A stretch of DNA of 64,000 nt from an uncultured Chromatiaceae bacterium (lineage in GTDB: Bacteria > Pseudomonadota > Gammaproteobacteria > Enterobacterales > Alteromonadaceae), in the NCBI GenBank assembly GCA_946482325.1, contig CAMLRA010000001.1:34651-98650 (forward strand), written 5' to 3'. The notes under the pieces were generated by a model. It saw only the letters and a list, made by a program, of their open reading frames with translations. It did no database searches and was not told the origin of the DNA. Positions 53,619 to 63,680 of this stretch are shown piece by piece. Both the position numbers and the translations under genes were made by a program. The stretch's first letter is position 1. Every line of letters starts with the position of its first letter.

Positions 53619-55244
53619 TCAAGTTTTAAAGTTATTGACCAGTGAATTCAGCTCCACCGCCAGCCGCGACAATTCATGTGCTGAGGCGCTGGTCTGATTG
53701 GCGCCGGCCGCAGTTTGCGCTGCCAGATCGCTGATATTAACGATATTACGGTCGATTTCCCGCGCCACTTTGGCCTGTTCTTCGGCGGCGCTGGCGATCA
53801 CCAAATTATTGTCGCTGATGCTGCCAATCTGACTGTTAATGGTCTCTAGCGCTTTGCCGGCGGCCTCGGCCACAGTGAGTGCCTGGCTGGCTTTTTCGCC
53901 GCTTTGTTGCATGGCCTGTACTGCGGTATTTGTGCCTTCGCGGATTTTTTTGATCATCTCTTCAATTTCACGGGTCGACAACTGTGTGCGGGCTGCCAGC
54001 GCACGAACTTCGTCGGCAACGACGGCAAAACCACGGCCAGCATCACCAGCCCGCGCCGCTTCAATGGCTGCGTTCAGTGCCAGCAGATTAGTTTGTTCAG
54101 CAATAGCACGGATCACATCGAGCACTTTACCGATATCCTGTGCTTGCAGCGCCAGTTCCTGTACCACTTTGGCACTCTGTGCCACATCTTCATTCATATG
54201 AATAATGGCATTCACGGTCTGCTGTACCTGAGATTTACCCAGTTCCGTGTTTCGCGCCGATTCGGTTGAACTTTCCGAGGCACGTAAAGCGGTTTCCGCC
54301 ACTTCATCGACCGCCGAGCTCATTTCGGTAATGGCGGTCGCCGCCTGCTGGATTTCATCATTTTGCTGTTGCAGGCCACGGGAGTTGTCTTCGGTGACCG
54401 AATTCAGTTCTTCTGCCGCCGATGCCAGTTGGTTCGAAGAGTTGGCAATATGAGCTAAAGTATCGCGCAGATTTTTCTGCATCCGGGCTAATGCCTGCAT
54501 CAACTGCGCCGGTTCATCAGTACCGGAACTGTCAATTTGCGAGGTCAGGTCATTGTCAGCAATACGGCCCGCCAGCCGTACAGCGCTTTGAAGTGGCGTG
54601 GTGATGCTGCGGGTAAACAGTACTGCGATAATGACTGCCGCCAACAGAGATAGCGCAATCATCAACCAGGTCGCGATCTGACTGTTGTCGTATGATGTGG
54701 CGGAAGTTGCGGCCTGCTGCTTGGCGTAATCCTGATTTAGTTTTGCCAATTTTAATAACGAACTGGTCATCTGGTCGGCAAAGACCACCATTTCCTTGCC
54801 CTGAACTTCTCTGGCCTCCGCCATTTTGCCGTTTTCAACCAGAGCAATCACCCGGTCCTGATAGGTAACATAACTGTCCATTGCCTCGTCAAACCGCTGA
54901 AACTCTTCACGCTCCCCTGGTACCGACACTAATTTCTCATATTGACTGTGCATAGCAGACGCTTCGGTGCGGGCGTCCATAATTTTCTGTTTAGAATCAG
55001 CCAGATCCGAGGTGTTTTCAGTCAGTAATAACCGCAGGGAATAAATACGTAAACGGCTGGCAGCCAGATTCAGGCCCGCCAAGGTTTCCAGACTCGGAAT
55101 AGTGTTTTCTTCAATCTCAGTGGTCACACTGCGTAATTCCGCCATGGTTCGCAGTGCGGTCAGCCCCAATAACATCACCATCAGGCCTAGTAACAAAAAA
55201 CCAGTCAGCAGGCGATTGCGGATACTCAATTGTCTGATGCTCAT
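53619..55244 (-). CDS. Methyl-accepting chemotaxis protein
   Basis: 541 residues from the ATG at 55244 (GAGGG upstream). A membrane segment at about 12-32, a four-helix-bundle periplasmic sensor (about 35-190) and a second membrane segment ([20 protein letters not shown]) are followed by a HAMP domain and the cytoplasmic signalling hairpin, whose tip includes [20 protein letters not shown]. No C-terminal NWETF-type pentapeptide is present, so adaptation enzymes would act without tethering. It senses an unknown ligand and steers flagellar behaviour. Confidence 0.95.
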   Translation of the reverse strand: MSIRQLSIRNRLLTGFLLLGLMVMLLGLTALRTMAELRSVTTEIEENTIPSLETLAGLNLAASRLRIYSLRLLLTENTSDLADSKQKIMDARTEASAMHSQYEKLVSVPGEREEFQRFDEAMDSYVTYQDRVIALVENGKMAEAREVQGKEMVVFADQMTSSLLKLAKLNQDYAKQQAATSATSYDNSQIATWLMIALSLLAAVIIAVLFTRSITTPLQSAVRLAGRIADNDLTSQIDSSGTDEPAQLMQALARMQKNLRDTLAHIANSSNQLASAAEELNSVTEDNSRGLQQQNDEIQQAATAITEMSSAVDEVAETALRASESSTESARNTELGKSQVQQTVNAIIHMNEDVAQSAKVVQELALQAQDIGKVLDVIRAIAEQTNLLALNAAIEAARAGDAGRGFAVVADEVRALAARTQLSTREIEEMIKKIREGTNTAVQAMQQSGEKASQALTVAEAAGKALETINSQIGSISDNNLVIASAAEEQAKVAREIDRNIVNISDLAAQTAAGANQTSASAHELSRLAVELNSLVNNFKT

Positions 55245-55378
55245 AAATGCCCTCTGTATCAAGAAAAACTGATCATTCAACATATTGTTGCTGTATTACA
55301 GCAAAGCAGGATGGTTAAGACTTGTCGAGTGGAGTCTGATTCTAGCCAAGGTAACGGGACATTCTCAAGCTATGAGCG

Positions 55379-56800
55379 CTATGCAACAGCATGCGTCTGC
55401 ACAGCACCATTTCGACCGTTGGCTTTGGCCTGGTACAAGGCCATATCCGCCTGCGCCAGCCAATGCGCCGTGGTCTGGCCGCGTTGTGGTATCACACAGA
55501 GCCAACCAATACTGACTGTATATTGGCTTTGCTGCGTGCCCAGCTGCACCGATTTTAACTCCACGTCCTGGATAAACTGCTGCAACAGTTGTTGCATCAC
55601 TTCTGCGGCGACGCCAACACTGAGCAGGACAAACTCTTCTCCGCCAAACCGCACCAACACATCTGTGGGCCGCTGGAAATGTTGCTGCAATGTGCTGGCA
55701 AACTGGCGCAGGCACTCATCGCCAAACAAATGCCCGTGCACGTCGTTCAATTGTTTAAAATGATCCAGATCCATCAGGGCTAACGTCAGCGGGATTTGTT
55801 CGCGTTGACACAATGACAGACAGGCTGGCAGTTTTTCATCGAGAAATTTGCGGTTATACAAGCCGGTCAGACTATCGCGCTGACTTTGCTGTGCCAGCCG
55901 CACATTAGCCTGCAATAACTGCCGGTTTAACCGCCGCACTTTCAGATAAGCCCAGGTCAGCACTGCCAGAATCAATAAGGCACCAAGACTGACCCACGCC
56001 AGCAGTTGATAATCCGGTTCTGTCTCCATGCGCACCGACAACCACTGATTGTTGATCTGCTGCTGCAACGCCGGATCTATCCGTTCAACTAATAACTGAC
56101 TGATTTCACTTAATAAGGGCTCGTCGTTCCGGCTGGCGATACTCAGTTCACTATCCCCGGGCAACCGTCCGGCAATTTTCAGATTGGTGATTTTGTATTG
56201 CTGCAGCAGATAACCCAGGCTACCCATGTTGCCAAACATACCGGCCAACTGACCGCTTTGCACCATCAGCAAACCTTCTTCATAACTTTGCACTTCAACA
56301 AATTTCAGTGTCGGGTGCAGCTGTCGGTACAACTCGGCAAAGCCAAAACCACGCCGGATACCGTACAGAGCATCCCCCAGCTCAGCGACACTTTTGACCC
56401 GCCGATGTTCTGTCCTGGTGACAATGACACTGGGGATCACCAGATAAGGCCGGGTGAAATTTAAAAACTGGCTGCGGCTGGGCGTTTGCATCGCCAGCAG
56501 CAATAAATCGCAGCGCCGCTGTTCAACCGCTGCAATTGAATCCGGCCAGCTGGCCGTTGGCAGCAGCTCCAGCGGCACCGGCAACTGACTCTGGAAAAAG
56601 CGGGCGTAGTCGGCCGACATACCACTGTGGCGGCCTTGGGTATCAATGCTTTCAAATGGCGGCCAGCTCGGGTCGATGCAATAGCGCAGCTTCTGTTTGG
56701 TCTGCAGGTACTGACGCTGCGCATCAGTCAGTGCCATCGGCTCTGCCTGTGCACAGCACCATAGGATCAGCAGGAGTAAACACCAACAGCGGCTCATCAC
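55379..56800 (-). CDS. Diguanylate cyclase with periplasmic solute-binding domain
   Basis: 473 residues. A signal sequence (residues 1-19) leads to a type 3 solute-binding domain (about 25-255: LRYCIDPSWPPFESIDTQGR, YGIRRGFGFAELYR). A membrane segment follows (LLAWVSLGALLILAVLTWAY), then the GGDEF domain from DSLTGLYNRKFLDE with MDLDHFKQLNDVHGHLFGDE and the active site GGEEF. The I-site RPTD lies five residues before it. It should raise cyclic di-GMP when a small solute, such as an amino acid, binds outside the membrane. Confidence 0.93.
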   Translation of the reverse strand: MMSRCWCLLLLILWCCAQAEPMALTDAQRQYLQTKQKLRYCIDPSWPPFESIDTQGRHSGMSADYARFFQSQLPVPLELLPTASWPDSIAAVEQRRCDLLLLAMQTPSRSQFLNFTRPYLVIPSVIVTRTEHRRVKSVAELGDALYGIRRGFGFAELYRQLHPTLKFVEVQSYEEGLLMVQSGQLAGMFGNMGSLGYLLQQYKITNLKIAGRLPGDSELSIASRNDEPLLSEISQLLVERIDPALQQQINNQWLSVRMETEPDYQLLAWVSLGALLILAVLTWAYLKVRRLNRQLLQANVRLAQQSQRDSLTGLYNRKFLDEKLPACLSLCQREQIPLTLALMDLDHFKQLNDVHGHLFGDECLRQFASTLQQHFQRPTDVLVRFGGEEFVLLSVGVAAEVMQQLLQQFIQDVELKSVQLGTQQSQYTVSIGWLCVIPQRGQTTAHWLAQADMALYQAKANGRNGAVQTHAVA

Positions 56801-56950
56801 AGACCCCGCAACTCAGAAACAAATGCGCCACAGCAAACAGTCGCACCACCACTTTGGCGGCAGCAAGGCGATGACCTGATTTACTGATACATATCAATTC
56901 AACCTTAGCCGAAACGAACTACATTAGAAACAATTGATGGGAGATTTGTC

Positions 56951-57217
56951 ATGACCGAAGCACAAACCCTGCGCCTGCTAAAAATTATCATGCTGTGCGG
57001 CATCAGCCTGCTGATCTTCGGCCACTATCTTTGGTCTGGTTTAAAACTGCATGAAACTATGGGCGTGAACGGCATTGTTCTGATTGGATTATGCTGTGCT
57101 TTGGGGCTGATTTTGTCGCTGCCCACCAAGATTTATCTGACGTTGCTGCTGATGAAACGCGAAGCTGAGCGCAAAGCCAGCGCAGAGCAACAGAAGCAAG
57201 TGAAGCCGCACGACTGA
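56951..57217 (+). CDS. Small two-segment membrane protein
   Basis: 88 residues starting 12 bases after GGGAGA-like sequence near 56939-56944. Two hydrophobic helices are obvious (LLKIIMLCGISLLIFGHYLW and the GIVLIGLCCALGLILSL region), and the C-terminus is charged (KREAERKASAEQQKQ). The family is not recognised with certainty. It is convergent with the MFS gene. Confidence 0.7.
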   Translation: MTEAQTLRLLKIIMLCGISLLIFGHYLWSGLKLHETMGVNGIVLIGLCCALGLILSLPTKIYLTLLLMKREAERKASAEQQKQVKPHD

Positions 57218-57223
57218 CCGCAT

Positions 57224-58453
57224 TCAGCCGGCTGGCTTTAATTCCTGTTGCCGCAGCGACCAGGCAGCGGCGGCAATAAACAAAGCGCCGGTCCATAAAA
57301 TCCAGCTGGCACCCAGCAAGGCGATCACACCACCGGCCAGTGCGATAATGACATTGCCGCAACACATCAACAACGTCAGCAACCCCATGACCCGGCCAAG
57401 GCCAAGCTCGCCATATTGTTCGGTGCAATAGACCTGAAACCAGGCGCTGAACATCGCGTTTGGCACGCCACACAGCACCAGCCAGACCCAGGCCAGCTGA
57501 CCGCCGGTAAAAGGCAGCAACAACAACATCAGCGCAACGCCGGCGGCGGCCAATTTGGCACTACGCAGCGCGGGCCAACGGGTGCCGAGCCGCGCCATCC
57601 CAACCGCGCTGACGGTGGTCATCACTGCACATAACACTGCAGTAATGACACCAATTTGCAGCCCGCTGAATTGCTGCTGCTCAACCAGCCACAACGGGTA
57701 ATATTCGTAAAATGCATTCAGACCGATGGTGTACAGCAATTGTGCCGCAACCACCCACCGCAGCAGTGGCAGCCGGACTAAATTCAGTGAATTATGCGCG
57801 CGCAATTGCCGCCAGAACGGCTGCGGTTGTGACAGTGGAAAGTCGGGCGGCAACAGGAAATATAACAATAATAAACAAGGCAACATCGCCAGTGTAGCAA
57901 TCAAAAACGGCACATGATTGCCCAAATGCATGGTCAAACCGCCCAGCAACGGCCCGATTAGCCAGGCAGCGTAAAGCGCGCTGTTCATCCAGCTGATGGC
58001 CTTGGTACGCTCAATCTGCGGGTGTAAATCGGCCGCAATCGCCCGGCAGATACTAACCGAACCTTCACATAAACCAGTCAAAAACCGGAACAACACAAAC
58101 CCCGGGTACCAGTCCGCTGCCAGCGCCCAGGCGGACCCCAGATAACCGGCCACCGCCAGTGTGAGCGACAGAGCCAACACCCGGCGCCGGCCATAGTGGT
58201 CGGACAAAGCCCCCAGCGTCGCACTGCCAAATAACATCCCCAGCGGATTGGCCGCCAGCGCAATGCCCAGCAAAATCTGCGGCGCAATGCCCAACCAGTG
58301 GTTAAAGTCGTTGTGCGTCGTCGCCGCAAACAGCGGCGCTAAAATCGGGTAGGGTAAGGCGATGCCAGCAACAGCAATCAACCCAATCAGGCACACCACC
58401 CAAAGCACGGCCTGCGGGTGGGCGTAGCGCACAGAAACAGCAGTTGAGGACAT
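57224..58453 (-). CDS. MFS transporter
   Basis: 409 residues with about twelve membrane segments. The loop 2-3 motif A GALSDHYGRRRVLALS is well conserved, and LFRFLTGLCEGSVSICRA matches the MFS antiporter region. It is probably a proton-coupled exporter of the DHA1 type (drug or metabolite). The substrate is not visible and no regulator gene is adjacent. The MITE-like copy 2 ends or begins 15 bases upstream of its start, within the likely promoter region. Confidence 0.9.
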   Translation of the reverse strand: MSSTAVSVRYAHPQAVLWVVCLIGLIAVAGIALPYPILAPLFAATTHNDFNHWLGIAPQILLGIALAANPLGMLFGSATLGALSDHYGRRRVLALSLTLAVAGYLGSAWALAADWYPGFVLFRFLTGLCEGSVSICRAIAADLHPQIERTKAISWMNSALYAAWLIGPLLGGLTMHLGNHVPFLIATLAMLPCLLLLYFLLPPDFPLSQPQPFWRQLRAHNSLNLVRLPLLRWVVAAQLLYTIGLNAFYEYYPLWLVEQQQFSGLQIGVITAVLCAVMTTVSAVGMARLGTRWPALRSAKLAAAGVALMLLLLPFTGGQLAWVWLVLCGVPNAMFSAWFQVYCTEQYGELGLGRVMGLLTLLMCCGNVIIALAGGVIALLGASWILWTGALFIAAAAWSLRQQELKPAG

Positions 58454-58833
58454 AACAGCTCCGGATTAGGGCGTGTTGATGTTTGGTGTTTGTTTTTGCA
58501 GCTGTTTGGCAGCTTTTTATGCAAGGCAGTGCGAGAGCCGTGTAGTTATTCTACACAAACGAGCACTAACGCAGCAGAAAGAGCTGCCAAGCGCTGCCCT
58601 AAGGGTTCGTTTGGCAGCGCTTTGGGCTTTGTCACTCGTTGCTCACATAGAATCACTATGCCACGCGCCTCGTTTCGCGCCCAAAACGCCACCAACTCGA
58701 ACAAAACTTAAACACCAAACGTCAACACGCCCTAGCCTGTTATGCTAAAGCGCCGGTACACAGGGCGCAAGCGTGACATCTTCCGGTGCGACCAATACAG
58801 GCCACACCGGGTTTAACTTCATAGTTGAATCAC
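58454..58833. other. Intergenic region holding MITE copy 2
   Basis: The 380 bases between the MFS start and the end of the DUF1993 gene hold the element at 58469-58732. About 100 bases (58733-58833) remain in which I see no gene or clear terminator. Confidence 0.65.
58469..58732. mobile_element. MITE-like element, copy 2
   Basis: 264 bp, same orientation and length as 47441-47704. Left end GGGCGTGTTGATGTTTGGTG, right end its complement with one change. It is flanked by TA on both sides (58467-58468 and 58733-58734), consistent with a TA target duplication. The inner stem 58589-58598/58613-58622 is a perfect 10-bp pair (AAGCGCTGCC/GGCAGCGCTT). Compared with copy 1, two of its base pairs have changed on both sides so that pairing is kept. 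No transposase gene is present. Confidence 0.88.
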
Positions 58834-59349
58834 TCAGGCCGCGCGGTAAGGCATGGGGCCCAGATAGTCTTTTTTACCAACGTCCACGCCGTTGTGGCGC
58901 AAAATGGCGTAAGCCGTGGTGATATGAAAGTAGAAATTCGGCAGCATGTGCTGGATCAGGAATTCTTCACCGCTCAGCGTTTTGCCTTCCCAACGTGGCT
59001 GCGTGATCACCTGCGTGGCGGCGTTGGCAAAATCAGCGGCGTTAAATGTCGCCAGATACGCCTGGGTGTCGCGGATGCGCTGCTGTAACTGCTCCAGCGT
59101 GGTCTCATCATCAGCATGTTTTGGCGCTTGATCCACAGTACCGGTTAAACGGGCAACGCCCAGTTTGGCGGTGTCACAGGCGATCTGAACCTGACGGATC
59201 AACGCAAACTGGTCCGGCGCCAGCCGGCTGTTCAACAGCACTGACACATCAAATTTTTTACTGTCGGCATAAGCTGCCGCTTTTTGCAAAATGGCACTGA
59301 GGTTATCCAGCATTTTGTGAAATTGTGGCACTGTCAGTTGGTAAATCAT
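58834..59349 (-). CDS. DUF1993-family protein (DinB-like helical bundle)
   Basis: 171 residues resembling the DUF1993 group: LTVPQFHKMLDNLSAILQKA, VLLNSRLAPDQFALIRQVQI and a C-terminal FLIQHMLPNFYFHITTAYAI with His residues that could form a DinB-like metal site. No signal peptide is seen. A cytoplasmic metal-dependent transferase or thiol-related role is possible by analogy with DinB-like proteins, but no activity is known. Confidence 0.87.
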   Translation of the reverse strand: MIYQLTVPQFHKMLDNLSAILQKAAAYADSKKFDVSVLLNSRLAPDQFALIRQVQIACDTAKLGVARLTGTVDQAPKHADDETTLEQLQQRIRDTQAYLATFNAADFANAATQVITQPRWEGKTLSGEEFLIQHMLPNFYFHITTAYAILRHNGVDVGKKDYLGPMPYRAA

Positions 59350-59506
59350 CTGTCTCTCCTTGCAAGGCCCGATGCCTGTCGCACAGACATGGGCGCGTGG
59401 AGCGGTAATTTCAAGCGACAGTCACTGATTGGTTGCTTGCAGCCCACCACAGCGCAGGGTAATTTGTGCTTTCTGCTTTGCTCAACCGGTATTTTTAAGG
59501 ACACCT

Positions 59507-60133
59507 ATGGATGCGATCTGGTCAGCAGTGGCAATTGCCAGTGCCTTAGCGGTCGGGGCCGTGAGCCCGGGCCCGAGTTTTATCGTGGTGGCGCGTAATG
59601 CCATCGCACTGTCGCGCCGGCATGGTCTGGCGACTGCCTGTGGCATGGGGCTTGGAGCCGGTACTTTTGCGGTGCTGGCGCTGCTCGGCGTGCATGCCGT
59701 GCTGACGGCGGTGCCGATGGCATTTTGGGCTTTAAAAGTCGCTGGGGGTTTGTATCTGCTGTATCTGGGCTATCTGATTTTCCGCGGTGCCAAAGCGCCG
59801 TTGCAGGTTCAGACCGACACGCCGGTGGCGATGATTAGCCTCAAGCGTGCTTTTTTAGGCGGTTTATTCACTCAGCTCAGTAATCCCAAAACAGCTATTG
59901 TGTTTGCCAGCGTGTTTTCGGCCTTGTTACCGGCCACTATTCCGCTGTGGTTTTATGTTGTTTTACCCCTGCTGGCGCTGCTGATCGACGGCGGCTGGTA
60001 CATTCTGGTGGCTTATGTGCTGTCGGCCGAAGCACCGCGTCAGGCTTATCTGAAATTTAAAGCCGGCATTGACCGCACCGCCGGCACCGTGATGGCTTTA
60101 TTGGGCCTGAAGCTGGTGCTGAGCATGCCCTGA
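59507..60133 (+). CDS. LysE/RhtB-family amino-acid exporter
   Basis: 208 residues from the ATG at 59507, which follows TAAGGA at six bases; a longer reading begins upstream but lacks support. Five or six hydrophobic segments are present, with the family opening AVGAVSPGPSFIVVARNAIA and the loop FLGGLFTQLSNPKTAIVFAS. It should export amino acids or homoserine lactone-type compounds to protect against overload. Its last 36 bases overlap the convergent histidine kinase gene. Confidence 0.93.
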   Translation: MDAIWSAVAIASALAVGAVSPGPSFIVVARNAIALSRRHGLATACGMGLGAGTFAVLALLGVHAVLTAVPMAFWALKVAGGLYLLYLGYLIFRGAKAPLQVQTDTPVAMISLKRAFLGGLFTQLSNPKTAIVFASVFSALLPATIPLWFYVVLPLLALLIDGGWYILVAYVLSAEAPRQAYLKFKAGIDRTAGTVMALLGLKLVLSMP

Positions 60134-61462
60134 AGTCTTTAAATCAACAAAGCTGTACTGCAGGGCAAAACCTTGCTGGACCGGCGGCAGGCTGACTTTG
60201 CCGCCCAATTGCGCTGTGACCAGATTGTATAAAATCGACATGCCCAAACCGGTGCAGCCATCGGCGCGGGCTGTGGTATAAAAGGGTTCAAATAGACGCT
60301 TGCGGCTTTCAGCACTGAGGCCGCAACCGTTATCCTGATAATCCACCACAAATCCACTGCCCTGCTGACGAATGTGCAGCCGGATCAACGCCTGCGCTGG
60401 TTGCTGCCGGGCGAAACCATGCTGGATACTGTTCATCACCAGATTGCTGAGAATTTGCATATGGCTGCCGGGGATCGTCGTCACCATTACGCCGGATTCT
60501 GCTTCCAGTTCAATCTGGATGCCGGCTTTTCGCGTCAGCGGCGATAAAGTCGTCAGGATTTGCCGGTAATATTGCAGCACATCTATCTGATGCTGTTCGC
60601 TGGAATGCTGGTCGGCGGCGGTGCGTTTAAAGTTCTGGATCAAATCAGCCGCCCGCTGCAAATTATGTTGCATCAGCGGCAGCGCCTGATGCATGGCACT
60701 GCAAAATTGCTCCAGCTGAGTCCGGCTCAACTGATTGGCCGCCAGCTGCTGCTCTAACTGATAGAACTGACGCTCAATCACGCCTTGTGTGGTGACTGCA
60801 ACGCCAAGCGGCGAATTCACTTCATGGGCAATACCGGCCACCAGATTGCCCAGTGCCGCCATTTTTTCTGCTTCCACCAACTGGCTTTGCATTTGCTGCA
60901 GGTCCGTCAACGCTTTTGATAACTCAGCGGTGCGCCGGGACACTTTCTCTTCCAGCTTGCTGTTTAGCTGCTGCAGCTGCTGCTCGTAATCCTGTCGTTC
61001 CATTTCCGCTTCGATACGGCCACTGAAAATGCTGAACAACGTGGTGATAAGCTCAGGGTTTTCAATAGGCCTGCGATACATCGCAACAACAATCCCGAGC
61101 ACGCCACCATGTAAGTCATGCAGCGGCGTGCCGACATAACCTTCCACGCCAAGGTCGATTAGTAATTGGTCCTGTGGAAACAACTGCTGAATACCACAGG
61201 GATAAATACAATAACTGTCTTCAGCCGCATTGGCACAAGGCGTATTGGCCAGCGAATATTCCAGATTGTCGGTTAGTACACCATCCACCACCAGCGCCTG
61301 AGTTTTGGAGGTGTAGGCCTCGCGGTCCAGCCGGGCGATAAAGGTAAAATCAGCGGCGATCACCTGATTGAGCTGCAAAGTGATCGCCTGAAAAAATGCC
61401 TCACCACGGGTATTGGCGACGCCTTCGATAATCTTCCGCAAAATCATATCCATCAGCGGCAA
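60098..61462 (-). CDS. GAF-domain sensor histidine kinase
   Basis: 454 residues, no membrane segments. An N-terminal GAF domain (about 1-155) ends in a coiled coil (YEQQLQQLNSKLEEKVSRRT). The dimerisation helix has the phosphoacceptor His in AEKMAALGNLVAGIAHEVNS. The ATPase domain shows the N box ILSNLVMNSIQHGF, DNGCGLS and GLGMSILYNLV. It is a soluble kinase with no response regulator beside it, so it must act on one encoded elsewhere. The gene overlaps the convergent LysE-type gene by 36 bp. Confidence 0.92.
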   Translation of the reverse strand: MPLMDMILRKIIEGVANTRGEAFFQAITLQLNQVIAADFTFIARLDREAYTSKTQALVVDGVLTDNLEYSLANTPCANAAEDSYCIYPCGIQQLFPQDQLLIDLGVEGYVGTPLHDLHGGVLGIVVAMYRRPIENPELITTLFSIFSGRIEAEMERQDYEQQLQQLNSKLEEKVSRRTAELSKALTDLQQMQSQLVEAEKMAALGNLVAGIAHEVNSPLGVAVTTQGVIERQFYQLEQQLAANQLSRTQLEQFCSAMHQALPLMQHNLQRAADLIQNFKRTAADQHSSEQHQIDVLQYYRQILTTLSPLTRKAGIQIELEAESGVMVTTIPGSHMQILSNLVMNSIQHGFARQQPAQALIRLHIRQQGSGFVVDYQDNGCGLSAESRKRLFEPFYTTARADGCTGLGMSILYNLVTAQLGGKVSLPPVQQGFALQYSFVDLKTSGHAQHQLQAQ

Positions 61463-61506
61463 CTCCTGTTGTGTTGTGACCTTGCCCTCCTGCAGGCCCC
61501 ATATTG

Positions 61507-61538
61507 AAAAGGCCTGCCGTCGAAAGACTGCAGGCCTT
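61507..61538 (-). terminator. Intrinsic terminator after the S9 peptidase gene
   Basis: On the minus strand AAGGCCTGC and GCAGGCCTT form a 9-bp stem with a 12-base loop followed by a T-rich end (GCAGGCCTTTTC). It separates the S9 peptidase transcript from the GAF kinase gene. Confidence 0.75.
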
Positions 61539-61601
61539 GTTGAATATCGGGCTGTGGCGACACGGCGCTGCAGACTGAAGTCTGGCCTGCCACTGACGCT
61601 T

Positions 61602-63521
61602 TTACAAATGCGTCTGTAAAAACTTCAGATAGGCTTGCTGGGCGCTGATACGGTTAGCTTTTTTGACGAAACCATGACCTTCATCCGGGAATAATACATA
61701 TTCCACCGGTACGCCGTTTTTCTTTATTGCAGCGACCATTTCATCACTTTCGACCTGCAGCACCCGCGGATCATTAGCACCCTGCACGACCAATACCGGT
61801 TTTTTCACTTTGTCACCGTGAAATACCGGCGAAATGCGACGCAAGCGTTCGCCATCTTTGGCTGGATCGCCAAGCTCAGCATACAAAGATTCACGGAACG
61901 ATTCCCACCAGGGCGGAATACTCTCCAGAGTACGCACCCAGTTGGTCACACCAAAAATATTGATACCAACTTTAAACTCGTCGGTAAACGCCATGGCTGC
62001 CATCGTCAGATAACCACCATAACTGCCGCCCATCACACCGATGCGATCGTCGGCAATCCAGTCCAGCGACTGCAGGTACTTTTTGCCAAAAACAATGTCC
62101 TGTAAGTCATGTTCACCGTGTTTTAAATCATCGAGGTGGAAAAAGGTTTTGCCATAACCGCTACTACCGCGGTTATTCACTGCTAATACCGCATATCCCT
62201 GATTAACCAGATGTTGGATAGAGGCACTGTAACCGGTGCGCGACTGGCCACCGGGCCCGCCGTGGATCCACAGCAGCGCCGGCACCTGAGCAGTACCGCT
62301 GGCTTGTTTCGGTTTGTACAGCAGCGCCGGAATTTGCAGGCCGTCAAAGCTTGGGAAACGCACCACTTCACTGACGACCAGCACAGATTCATCAATGGCT
62401 TTATCCAGCGCCTGAGTTAAACGTTCGGCTTTAGGACTGCCCACAGACCAGACATATAAATTGGACGGACTGTTATCGGCATTTAAGTAAAAACTCAGCG
62501 TCTTGCCATCATCGGAAAATTCAACGCTGCGCAGGTCTCCGGCCGGTAAATCCGGCAGCATCAGTGGCTGGCCACTTTGCTGGTCGACAATAGTGACTTT
62601 GGTGGCCGCATCGGCGTTGACGCCTTCGACACGGAATTTATTGTCTTTGCTAAAGCCGATATACATGATGTCCCAGTCAGCTTTGCTAAACAGCGTGGCT
62701 TTGCCGGATGCGATATCAAAAGCCATCGCCTGACTGAATTCAGACTGCTCATCGGTGCCAAAAATCAGCGTTTTACTGTCGCGGCTAAAGCTATACACCT
62801 GATGCGTGACATTGCCCTGATGCGGTGTGACAAGCGTCTCTGTAGGTTTTTCTGCTGAAATATCAATTAAATGCACATTATTATCAGCATTGGTGCGCGT
62901 TTTTATAGCAGCAAGATAACGGCCATCCGGGCTGATGCCGGCGACGTCATAACCGGCATCATTTTGGTACACCAAACTGCGCTGATAGGTTTTGCCGTCG
63001 TATTTATACAGATCAAAAAATTTGGCGTCGCGTTCATTGGTCAGCACATAAAAACTGCCATCGGCGGCCCAGTCAACAAACATCGCTTTGAGTTTGTCAC
63101 CCGGCGTCAGGTCTTTCACTGCGCCATCGATTTCGCGCACATACAAGTGATGTAGCTCGTTGCCCCCCTGATCGGCGCTGTACAACACCCGATCATCCTG
63201 CGGAAACCAGCTGACCGGCATCATCGCATCTGTGGTGGATTGCGTCAGTGCTTGCCAGCTTTTGCCATCCATGCTGACTTTATACAGGTTAAACACGCCG
63301 GTTTCATCGGACGCCACCAGCATAGCGTCGCCGGCAGCATTGATGTCATTACCGAGATAAGACTTGGTGGCATAAAACTGTTCAGGAGTGTACTGGCTTA
63401 ATTTGGCTGGTGCAGCAGCTGCTGCAGAGGCTGAAGTGCTGGCCGGCGCTTCCGGCGCTTTACCACATGCCAGCAATAAAGCCGCGCTTAACGCCAGCAG
63501 CGGATAAGTGATAGTTTTCAT
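61602..63521 (-). CDS. S9-family prolyl oligopeptidase-like lipoprotein
   Basis: 639 residues from the ATG at 63521, where AAGGGA precedes at five bases. The N-terminus is a lipoprotein signal with LLAC as lipobox. Residues 60-370 form a beta-propeller and the C-terminal part an alpha/beta hydrolase domain with Ser500 in GVMGGSYGGYLT; the Asp is in QGANDPRVLQVE and the His in DEGHGFVKK. It should cleave small peptides in the periplasm from a membrane-anchored position. An alanine/serine-rich linker (STSASAAAAAPA) follows the lipid anchor. Confidence 0.93.
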   Translation of the reverse strand: MKTITYPLLALSAALLLACGKAPEAPASTSASAAAAAPAKLSQYTPEQFYATKSYLGNDINAAGDAMLVASDETGVFNLYKVSMDGKSWQALTQSTTDAMMPVSWFPQDDRVLYSADQGGNELHHLYVREIDGAVKDLTPGDKLKAMFVDWAADGSFYVLTNERDAKFFDLYKYDGKTYQRSLVYQNDAGYDVAGISPDGRYLAAIKTRTNADNNVHLIDISAEKPTETLVTPHQGNVTHQVYSFSRDSKTLIFGTDEQSEFSQAMAFDIASGKATLFSKADWDIMYIGFSKDNKFRVEGVNADAATKVTIVDQQSGQPLMLPDLPAGDLRSVEFSDDGKTLSFYLNADNSPSNLYVWSVGSPKAERLTQALDKAIDESVLVVSEVVRFPSFDGLQIPALLYKPKQASGTAQVPALLWIHGGPGGQSRTGYSASIQHLVNQGYAVLAVNNRGSSGYGKTFFHLDDLKHGEHDLQDIVFGKKYLQSLDWIADDRIGVMGGSYGGYLTMAAMAFTDEFKVGINIFGVTNWVRTLESIPPWWESFRESLYAELGDPAKDGERLRRISPVFHGDKVKKPVLVVQGANDPRVLQVESDEMVAAIKKNGVPVEYVLFPDEGHGFVKKANRISAQQAYLKFLQTHL

Positions 63522-63640
63522 TGTATTCCCTTGTTGAAGGTGTTCAGCGAAAAGATACGGCGACAACAACGACCGTCACAGCCAAACTAGAGCAAAAAAG
63601 CAGCAGACACAATGCTGTAAACCAATATTTAACCTAAGCA

Positions 63641-63662
63641 AAAACCGCCCGGAGGCGGTTTT
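63641..63662 (-). terminator. Intrinsic terminator after the beta-barrel protein gene
   Basis: AAAACCGCC-CGGA-GGCGGTTTT (9-bp stem) lies 19 bases after the stop codon of the minus-strand outer-membrane gene; on that strand the stem ends in GGCGGTTTTTG, giving a five-T tail. Confidence 0.8.
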
Positions 63663-63680
63663 ATCAGCAGGACTATTTGC

